Shown here piece by piece: positions 1-8,806 of a stretch of 64,000 nucleotides of DNA. The stretch comes from Russula earlei (taxonomy: Eukaryota; Basidiomycota; Agaricomycetes; Russulales; Russulaceae). Position numbers and translations under genes: made by a program. Numbering within the stretch: the stretch's first letter is position 1; each line of letters opens with the position of its first letter. The notes beneath the pieces are model-generated. The model saw only the letters and a program-made list of their open reading frames with translations, made no database searches and was not told the origin of the DNA. The stretch lies in contig JAGFNK010000096.1 of assembly GCA_025769875.1 (NCBI GenBank), positions 62,001 to 126,000 on the forward strand, in the 5' to 3' direction.

Positions 1-720
1 CATTCGCAGCCTTGGTCCCCGGTCGACCAACAAGGAAGTTATCCGGTTTGATGTCACGATAGATCAAATTCTTTTCGTGAATCGTTTGTACGCGCGTGAT
101 CTGCCATGGATCACTCATCAGACCTGTCGCATTCCAGAGGTCAAGGGTGACGTGCCATTTGCCGTGCGGACATGCACACCGTCTTGATCGTGAACTTGCG
201 TCCACACATATCGAACAGGTCCTCGAGGCTCGGCCCTAGCAGATCGATGACCAAGATGTTGTGCAAACCCTCTTGACCGAAATGATAGATCTGCGGAATG
301 CCAACTGGCAGGTTTCAGGACAAAGCGCACCCCACAAATGTCCGCAGAAAAAAAAAAAAAGGCAACGCACGACACCCGTTTAATATGCGATACGACCGGC
401 ACTCGTCGCGAAGTTGAGGAGCTTCTGCCTTTCGGGGTTCCTACAATCGGTCGTGTTGTTAAACGGGGCTGCGCAGCGACAATGACGCGTCACGCACAAA
501 TTTGATGGCCTACGCTCTGAGAGTTGAGGAGGTTGACGCCTGACGTCAAAGACGAGCAAGGTCAGGTAGGGCCATGGGGCTCGATGTAAACAAGGGGGAG
601 AGGGGACGTACCCTCGAAGATGACACCGAACGAGCCCTCGCCTATTTTCTTGCCGACTCTGTAATGAACGCCGACGACGTTCTGAGTCGAACTCGTGCTG
701 CCATGGGTGTGTGCCGACAT
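1..720 (-). CDS. Casein kinase I (5' part; cut by left window edge)
   Basis: Serine/threonine protein kinase of the CK1 family. Translation starts with [20 protein letters not shown] (ATG at 720) and gives the glycine loop [14 protein letters not shown], then [40 protein letters not shown] and the catalytic loop [20 protein letters not shown], all typical of CK1. The activation segment and C-terminal half lie beyond base 1. At least four introns; the one at 101-155 appears to have GC-AG ends. Odd: in the second exon one extra base at about 509-510 turns the expected SVAIKF into SVGHQI and shifts frame just before the next donor, removing the region of the ATP-anchoring lysine unless it is a sequencing error. 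CK1 is normally indispensable, so an error is the likelier reading. Family call is certain; which paralogue is not. Confidence 0.9.
101..155 (-). other. GC-AG intron in casein kinase I
   Basis: To join the conserved segments CMSARQM and [16 protein letters not shown] without gain or loss of residues, the 55-nt intron must begin GCACGT, directly after the Met codon at 156-158, and end GGCAG. No GT donor nearby keeps the frame. Confidence 0.6.
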
Positions 721-856
721 CTTGAGGGAGGTGGAGGAGAAAGAGAGGAAGGGAGAGAATAGGGAAGCAAGACGAGGCAGTCAACTCTTCTTAGTTAGCT
801 CGGCGTTATCCGCCGCGACAACCCACGCTTATTTATATTCTCCCCCCCCCTCACGT

Positions 857-3380
857 CTATCTCCAATGATGCAACGACAACGACAACGACAACCCAACCA
901 CGGTCATTACAATCAATATCAACCTTGTTTGTCGTATACTCCGCATGCGCTGCCATCTCTCCCCACCGACGATCACATAGTCTGAATACCGTGGTTTCCG
1001 CGCGAGCCACCAGAACAGACTCACGGGCCCCGGAAAATGCACGAAAACTTTGCCGCTGGTGGCCTCACGACGATAGTATGAATCGCAGAAGTTCCACACC
1101 GTACGAACCAGCCGCTTCTGGATCCACGAATTGTACTTTGCGCTCACGTCCTCGCGCACAGCGAACGACTGCACCTCACCCTCCAGGATAGGTCTGATCA
1201 ATTGCATCGCGTGTTGGATCTGATACGGGCCGCATTTCTCAGTCTTGGCCCCAGTCACATAAAACGCACACACCTGCACTTCCTCATTGAAGATGACGGA
1301 CGCATGTCCACCTGCGGAGTTCGGCCCTGCGCCCCATCACACCAAATCAGTCTCGTGGGTACCGCGAGACCGGTAACGCCACACACCGAGTAGCATAAAA
1401 AAGTTAGGAAAGCTCGGCACCGCGAGCCCGTAGTAGGCCTCGGGACCACCCTTCGACTCCCAATAGTCGCTTAGTCGGACGCCCCCAATGCCAAAGATCT
1501 CCAAACGTGGGGGCAGCTGTCATGTCACAACTGAAGCTGTCAGCGGGGCACATCTCAGTCATCACACGCGTCGACGCACGAGTGAGAATCCCGTGCCAAA
1601 GATGAGCACATCAAGCGGGACAACCTGGCCGGTTTTGAGTTGCACCCCCTGCGGCACGATACGTTCGATGGCATCGTAGCTCAAGGTTACATTCGCCCGG
1701 TGCAGGCATTCCAGGTAGCCAGGATCAACGATGACACGCTTACAACCCGGCGCTACGTGGGGGACGTTAAACGGGGGTGAGGATGTTCTCCAGGCAGCGA
1801 AGACCGTACGGTACTGAGGGATGAGCTGACTGTGGTACCTCTTTGGTGCCTTCATCTTGATATATTCCGTCATTTTCTTTCGGGAGCACCCTAAGCTCAT
1901 CTCCGATTCCCTAAGATCGCACTTGCTGCGGACTTACCTTGCGCGATAGACGCTGGAACAGCGAATCGGACCGGCTGAAAACAAGGTAGTTGAAGTCGGT
2001 CTGCGCGGTCGCGAATCAACAGGACCGCGGGGATGCCCGATAAGACTCACCGTGCCCATAAGGAAGGCGCGATATGCCGCCATCGCGAATGGGACGTGGG
2101 CGAACACCCATTTAACCCACTCGGGATACTCGAACTGCGACTGAAACGAACAACGTTCAGCCAAAACCGCACAACCCGACTTCTGCCCTCACCCGTTCCA
2201 GGTACCACTGCGGCGAGCGGCAAAAGTTGACGACCTCCACCGAAGCATCCTCAGAAATCGCCGGTACGAACTGGGCGCTTTTGTTTTCATAAAAACAATA
2301 GAAAAAAAAAAAAAAGAACGCATCATTGAAAAAAGAAGAAATTTTGAAAAAAAAAAGAACCCCCTCACGCGGAGCACCCGTTCCCGATGACGCCGACGCG
2401 CTTCCCGGCGAGCGGCACGTCGTGGCGCCACGCCGCCGAGTGCCACTTGTCGCCTCGGAACGTCTCCGCATCAGGCAGGTCCTCCGGCACGCGTGGGGAC
2501 TGGAATCCCGCCGGAGGCGCTGAGCACGACCTTGGCCGTGACGGTGCGCTGCCGCGGCGCCTGCGCGACCGGCGCCTCCGCCTCGGGCGCGTCGTCGCCG
2601 AGGACCTCCTCGAGCACGACGGCGTACGTCTGCGCACGCGCGTCCCACGTCGCGCTCACGACTTCCGTGCCGAAGCGGGTGTGCGCGCGCAGGCCGCGCG
2701 TCGCCCACAGCGCCTCCCAGTACGCGCGTATCTCGGGCTGTCCGGCGTAGAGCGCCTTCCAGCGCGGGTTCGGCGCGCGCGAGAGGGAGTACCAGTGTCC
2801 GGGGATGTCGGATCCGCAGCCCTGGTCGGCCCGCGCGCGAAAAAAGAAGCAAAGACAGACGAAGCAGAAGCACCCCCCCAAAAAAAAGTCGTCGGTTAGC
2901 GTTTTCTTTTTTCAATCGATTGCGAGGGTTTTTGGATGGAGAACACGAACGGGGTATGTGTTATCCTGCCACGATTGTGGGTCGTGGGAACCGAGAGAAG
3001 GTATTCGTTTTTTTGTTTTTTGTTTTTTTGTTTAGCTCTTTTTGTTCTTTTTTTCCCGAGGCGAAAGATGAGAGAACGTACCCTCCACACGCCTCCAACG
3101 CCGTCTCGTGCCTTCTCGTATATCTGAAAGGGTTCGCAAGGGTCAGGGTGACCTCTGGGTGTCGAGCCAACAGGGCAGGTGGGCGTACCGTGAAGCCCTC
3201 GAAGCCTAGATCCTCCTTCAGTGCGATTGCGGCTGCTATCCCCGCGAGACTTCATTTGAGACGACGATGCGTAAGTGCTTGTCTGGCCAGACCGCGATGA
3301 TGCAAGAGTTGCTCACCCTCCGCCGATGATGACGATGCACGTCGTTTCCGCCGTCTCCGGTCGGAGCGCGTCACAGTCAT
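857..3380 (-). CDS. Baeyer-Villiger-type flavin monooxygenase (one frameshift; start unresolved)
   Basis: FAD- and NADPH-dependent monooxygenase that would insert one oxygen atom into ketones or oxidise heteroatoms; substrate unknown. In order: FAD Rossmann motif [39 protein letters not shown] on a 15-nt exon (2951-2965), [14 protein letters not shown], the fingerprint FRGDKWHSAAW (matches FxGxxxHxxxW), GKRVGVIGNGCSAAQFVPAI (NADPH Rossmann motif), FEYPEWVKWVFAHVPFA, RVIVDPGYLECLHRANVTLS and DVLIFGTGFS. The C-terminus ends in a hydrophobic stretch, RLILIVMTVVGLSLSLSL, that could be a membrane anchor. One extra base in a CCC run at 2507-2509 separates VVLSASGG from FQSPRVPEDLP. The frame holding the first Rossmann motif has no ATG before an upstream stop; an ATG at 3380 is in another frame, so the true first exon is unknown. 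It lies near a 2OG oxygenase and an MFS exporter. Confidence 0.8.
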
Positions 3381-3807
3381 CCACTCGGGTGTGCCTTTGG
3401 GGATTTCATAACTTGGCGGTCTCCTCTCGCTTGTGGGTATTGTAGGCAGAGGAGGGTGTTCACACAGCTAAACTGTTGAGCCGCAAGTCTCCACGGCGGT
3501 TGTCAGAGAGGTTATAGGTTATTTGACAACCCCTTTGGGCACGGCATGACAGAGCGAGCGCGAGACTTATGCGCCCAGACATTACCCAGTCGGTACTTTC
3601 TCGATGCCCGTGCAAATTCACTGGCTGGATATCATACGAAATGTTACAAAAAACTACAAGAGGGCGGTGAGTACAAACCAGGGATTCAAAAGGTAGGAAA
3701 CAACGGAAGAACGGAGGGGTGAAAATGCATTAAGCTCAAGTGCAGCGATAGAGAGAGAGACGGAATGGGACGGGAAAGAATATCCTTTTAGACGAAACGA
3801 CGGAGCA
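3381..3807. other. Intergenic: monooxygenase 5' side / GID4 3' side
   Basis: No convincing coding sequence. It should hold the promoter and possibly a missing first exon of the monooxygenase, plus the 3' end of the GID4 transcript. No repeat or RNA gene seen. Confidence 0.4.
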
Positions 3808-5345
3808 TTATCGGAGCTCGAAGCTCGTGCTCACGTTCTCGGGAACATGCTGGAGGGACAGCTGCTGGTACCTGCCCGTCGCGTGAGTATACCGATTGAT
3901 ACCCTCAGTCTGTGCACTTACGGCTCTGAGTTTTGGTGGAAATAAAACCCGCTCATCGTAGCCACTCCCGATCCCGAGCGCGTGCCAAGGGACGGCGCAC
4001 GGTGCGAATTTGCACTCTCCTCATGAAGGGAAGAGCCGGAGCCCCTTGTGCTAGGAAAAGAACCTGATTTAGGTCCCAGTGGTGATAGTGCTGGGGAAGA
4101 ATCCGGATCTCCCCGAGCTGAGGGTTGGCGAGTTGGGGTTATTGGTGTTTGCGTGTGTGAGTTGAAGTCGACGCAAACGTAGTAAAAACCTAGCCAAAGA
4201 TTGGGGATGATTGAGAAGAAAAGGATTTTAGGATAAGGTTGATAATACTATTGAATTACCTGCGAAGCTCGCCCCGTTGATATCCTGCACACGATGATCG
4301 GGGACCAGAAAACGTTCCTTCCATCGCATGAAGACAGCGCCGGGGATAGCCGTCCATGGTCAGATGTGAGCCCTTCAGCTTATTCTTGACGTGGCGGAAA
4401 GCCGGAAAGCGCGCCCAATGCACCATGTCATTGTCCTCGTCGGCACCCCATCCCCTGGTCAAGAAGCCATATCGACTGCCTATGATTTCGGCGTCGAAAT
4501 AAGTCGTGAGCTCCGGCCAGTCGTCCGTCAGCCCTCGAATGCAGAGATAACCACAGAGGAAAGAGGAAGAAAAGTCGACGTCCTGGCGTGAACACGAGGG
4601 GTCAATGAAATCGTCGTGGACCAACTGACTGAACAGATCAACCGACCACTATGGAGACCGTAACATCATAACTGTTGCGGCCGCTCTTCTGTGTACCCTG
4701 GAAAGTTGCGCCAGGATAGAGGCAGTGGTGGCCCTGTGACCGCATACGAACTCGCGTGACGTCGACGTATGGATCCGGAGCTGGCAGACGCTGTTGGGGT
4801 GTATTACTTGATCGTATCGAAGAGGGGATAGATGGCGTAGATGAAACGGCCGAGCGGAGAACGTCGGGGGGAATAGATGTGGTGATGGCCAATTTCGCGC
4901 GTTTGCTAGCGGCGGAGGATAAGAGGGCTTCGTGTGCAACTTTGGACGGTCGGTCAGAAGGCGGGCTGGAGGGTGGGGGTGGCAGAGACGGCAAACTTTC
5001 TATCGTCGCGGCGGCTTCCACTTCCAGAACGTGACCGTCGGGGGTGGGAGGCCGAGGGGCGTCTTCGTTGGGGGTATAGGCGGAATATGGGTGTAACCGA
5101 TGGGGTTGGTCGTCCACGTCAGAGTAGGGGGAGAGGTCGAAAATTTGCTGTTGGACGATCTGGAGGAGGTAGCGCTCCTTGCAGGGACGGCACAACATGG
5201 GATGATCGTTGAGGTCGGGATCGGGGAAAAAGGAATTGGGGTCTAGGTCTTGAGAAAGAGGGGAGCGACAGGAAGAGCATAGTTTGACCTGGGACTGGGG
5301 ATAGATATCTTGGTGTTGTTGAAGGGCTGCTGGAGAGACGGGCAT
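3808..5345 (-). CDS. GID4: GID4/VID24, substrate receptor of the GID/CTLH ubiquitin ligase
   Basis: Recognises N-terminal proline degrons so that the GID E3 ligase can ubiquitinate gluconeogenic enzymes and other targets. The first exon gives a long disordered N-terminus containing two CxxC pairs (CSSCRSPL and [14 protein letters not shown]), a possible small zinc site. The beta-barrel follows: [100 protein letters not shown], and the closing FYFHQNSEP and [12 protein letters not shown] before the TAA at 3808-3810, which matches the family's usual end. At least three introns; all segments are open. The start at 5345 is the first ATG. A disordered insert of roughly 40 residues separates [10 protein letters not shown] from the final helix. 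Confidence 0.92.
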
Positions 5346-6563
5346 TGGACTTGAGGACAGGAAGGAAGAGGAGAGGAAAAGGAGGGACGATGGAGTAGAC
5401 GAAGAGGGTGGGAATTCCGGCCGGTTACCCTCACTGCACGTGTAATTTAATCCAACTTGTCGTTTGGTCCCATCAATCGACAGCGCTCCGTTATCCGCTC
5501 ATGTTTATAAGCCCGTCAGGATGGGTGGACAGACACCGGCCACATCTACGCCCCCAACAAGACAAGACATACTCTCTTGTCCTCAGCAGCAGACGCCGCT
5601 TACACAGCTGGTCCCCCGGTCCACGGAGAAGTGACAAACGGCCGGCACTGCCCGAAGCGCTCTTCCCACTTCCGACCGTTTACACCTACCCCGACAGGGT
5701 CGTGCCTTCATCCTTTTTTTTCACTTGCTTGTATCGCCTCGCCTGTCTGTGGCCATGTGTGATGTGGCGTCCAGCTATTACTCGTAGTCGTGCTACATGG
5801 CGCGGGCCAGACCCGGCTCCCGACACGCGGCCAGCAGCTCGCCTCGCACTTCTCCTTCTCCTTCTCCCCCATCCATATTGTATTGTAGATTTATTGTACT
5901 CCACCGGTTGGAGATCTCAGATCTAGGGTCAGATATTCCCACGCCTGCGAATTTCCTCTCACAACTCGATGGCTTAGTCGGTACCTTGCTTTGTACCTGA
6001 CTTTGGCCCGGGTGGCTCTTAAGTGCTCACATGGGTGACGGTGGTCCTCGTGGCCAATCCAGGTGGAGTTGCCACTCATATCCCATTCATCCCCGAGGAA
6101 AAAGCGCCGCACATTAAAGTTGGCGAAGATCACCACAACGGCTTGCTGTTAGATTTGCGCAGCTTGCGCCCCCGTGTCTCGATGTTTTTTTTTTTTTTTT
6201 CTCTTTTCACTCCCAGTCGAGATCAGGGACGCCAGAAATCAACCATCTATGGGAACTGCGGAGTTTTCTGCGCACGTAAACCGACTGTACAAGTGGCGCG
6301 AGACCATTCCGAAGCACCAGATGTGATCTGATAGAGATAAAGATCAGCGCGTCGGTCGGCCCCGCGGTGCGACCGTTTACCATGCCCCCACCCGTCCCAA
6401 AGTTTATTTGACGACATCTGGGGCTCGCCTATCAAGCTTTCCGTCCCCCCCCCCCCCAACGCATTTCTCCTCGCAATGTAATTACCATCAGAACAAACGC
6501 TCCTTCCACGCCGTGTGCGACCTCCCGGCTTTCGCCACCAATTCGTTTCTCTTGTTCTCATGA
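5346..6563. other. Intergenic between GID4 and the 2OG oxygenase
   Basis: About 1.2 kb with no recognisable gene; short open frames here give low-complexity translations. It should carry the GID4 promoter (pyrimidine-rich stretches near 5570-5880) and the oxygenase 3' end. It contains a T-run near 6185-6200 and a 13-C run at 6445-6457. Confidence 0.4.
6445..6457. repeat. Poly-C tract, 13 nt
   Basis: Uninterrupted run of 13 C just beyond the 3' end of the 2OG oxygenase gene. A likely length-variable site and sequencing-error hotspot. Confidence 0.9.
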
Positions 6564-8495
6564 TCAGTACGCCGTACCGTACGCCGGCAGGCCGTCGGGG
6601 AAGAATAGCTTGAACAACTGGGGATAGTGCCTCTCAGCAACGTCTGGGTGGCTCCTGAAACGCAAATCCCGTCAGCCCATTACCCGCCATAGCCGAGAGT
6701 GCCGATGGGAAGGTGGCCTACGTACTTGACCCGGTTGATAAGGGAGACTTGCCCGGAGGGTAGACTGTCGTACTCGGCCATGTTCAACGCTACGCCACAA
6801 ATCAGACACATGTTCCGTCATCGGTAGTCTCTCCCGTATCGAGCGCCTCCGCACTCAATGGAGCCGTTCAAAACGCAGACGGATATTCGAACTCACAGTC
6901 AGTTTGGCCGAGCTCGCCGCGGTGCCCTTTCAGCTTGAGCACTTCAGGAGGGACTGTCCCAGCGTATGTGCACAGGGGAAAAAGAAAAGTGAGTGGGGGG
7001 CAGGAAGCGGCAAGGAGGAGAGAAGAGACGCACGCTGTAGCACGTGCTCGCTGAGCCGCAAGCCCTGCGCGATGTTCTGGAAGAACGGGATCGAATACCG
7101 CGGCGAGGTCCCCGCGGCCGGAGCTAGTACGCGATGTGACGTCGCGCGCGCGAGACCCTGGGTCACCATCTCCAGCGCTGCGCAAAAGTTCAACGCCATG
7201 CGTGCGACGGCGCAAGGTCAACACACCCCCTCCATGCTTCGCACTCGCGTCCGAGACGGAGCTGCGGTACGTGCACGCACGGCATGGAAAAGAAGAGTGG
7301 AGTGGGGAGGGGAGGGAGAAGCCCCTGTGTTGGGCCGCCGCCGTAACACGCACCTTTGCCGATGTTAATGACGAACGTATATGGACGCGGCGGCACGTCA
7401 ATCCACTCCCCGGACAAATTTTGCACTTGCAACCCAGGATGATCCGACGCTTGTAGCAGCTATCGTCCCACCACAAGACAGTTTATAGATGTGTCACAGG
7501 GCACAGAAGTTGGGGCCGAGCGGAGTAGGGTAGGGTAACTTACGAAGGTCAAGAAGCCCCCATCAAAATGCGGGCCAACGCCCTGCCCAGAGGCGACCTG
7601 GTCTCGAGTCGGATACTTTACGATCTGATCGGAGAACGAAACGAAACGATACTGGATCAGCCAGGCGGAGACACTTTGTGTGGTAGCATGAGTGGGCGTG
7701 GGGCACATTACGGGCAGGGGGCGTCCTCAACGCAACGCAAATGTCGCGCACAACGCACCTTTGAACGGTGCTGCATGCGTTCGGGAGCGTCATAAAACCG
7801 CGCCAGGCCGTCGGGCGGCAAACCGAGTGCCTCGGCCACGAGCCCCGCAAACTCGTAGCTCAGACTCTCGACCGCCCCAAGGTACCTCGTAAAAGTCGCC
7901 TTGAATCCGGGAACGTCATCCTCTTCTGGCCACTGCACAGAAAAATAAATAATAAGAATAAATAAATACATAAGTAAATAATAATAAATATAAAATAAAT
8001 GGTGGCGGTGTCGGGCCGGAAGCACCCGTGACCGTCCCGATCCCGACAACCCCCGTAGCGGGAAAGGAGAATGCAAGGGAGGGTGTCTGTCGAAAGGCCC
8101 AGACGTACCTGAGACGGGCCCCAAAGGCGCACGTAGTCCGGCTTGCCCGGCTTCCACGCGCTCTCCAACGGCGTCGCGATGTCGAACTGCTCGCGCTGGT
8201 CGACGGCGCCCTTGGTCATCTCGGCGCCGAGGCGAGAATACCCGAGGAAGTGGGGCGAGTTGGCCATGCGCAGCGCGTCCTTGCGCTCCTGCGGGAGCCC
8301 AAAGACGCGCGGCAGGTAGGCGATCACGTCGTCGAAGAGGGCGTCGGGGATCGGCATGCGCTCGAGGTAGAGGAAGCCGACGTTGATGAGGGCGTGTTGG
8401 AGCTGGGCGATGAAGACAGGCCGGGTGGCCGGGGAGGAGAGGAGGGCGTAGCCCAGGACGGGGATGCTCGTGAAGTTGTCTGCGGTGACGGTCAT
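6564..8495 (-). CDS. 2-oxoglutarate/Fe(II)-dependent oxygenase, isopenicillin N synthase-like
   Basis: Non-heme iron oxygenase; substrate unknown. The protein starts MTVTADNFTSIPVLGYALLS (ATG at 8495) with a DIOX_N-type domain (HALINVGFLYLERMPIP, FGLPQERKDALRMANSPHFL). The double-stranded beta-helix follows: VKYPTRDQVASGQGVGPHFD carries the HxD iron ligands, HPGLQVQNLSGEWIDVPPRP, then ARATSHRVLAP with the distal histidine and PRYSIPFF with the RxS motif that binds 2-oxoglutarate. It ends FKLFFPDGLPAYGTAY. All three iron ligands and the 2OG arginine are present and every exon is open, so the enzyme looks functional, unlike the MFS gene just upstream of it on the same strand. At least six short introns. 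Family members act on small molecules such as flavonoids, gibberellins or beta-lactam precursors; proximity to a monooxygenase and an exporter suggests detoxification or a small metabolite pathway. Confidence 0.9.
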
Positions 8496-8806
8496 CGTTC
8501 GAGTGAGAGTCAGGTTGGGTTTTGGGTCAAGGTTGGTTTGCGTCGTAGCACAAATGACGCGATATTGGGCAACATAGTCGTGAGGGGATCGTAATCGACG
8601 TAATCGTAACATGCGTCCGCAAACACTTCGCTTCTCTCTTTCACACCTCCGTTTTCTCATTTGAGTGGACCTTCTGGTCAGCGGTGTGATCTCGATCTTT
8701 GGAGTCCCCGTGCTCTTGTGGACTTCCATCCTGCACCTCTGACTTTTCATCCAATATATCTGCCTCCGCATCGGCCTCGGCCGCCGCCCCATCAGACGGT
8801 ATTCCC
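8496..8806. other. Intergenic: 2OG oxygenase promoter / MFS 3' end
   Basis: 311 bases with no gene. It should hold the promoter and 5' leader of the oxygenase and the 3' UTR of the MFS gene; both are on the minus strand. Confidence 0.4.

Noticed and set aside
2157..2915. 252-codon minus-strand ORF in the monooxygenase
   Set aside because: Arg/Ala-rich translation in a shifted frame of G+C-rich exons; the conserved motifs lie in other frames.
5970..5981. tRNA box-A-like sequence TGGCTTAGTCGG
   Set aside because: No box B (GGTTCGANTCC) or cloverleaf pairing found at the right distance.
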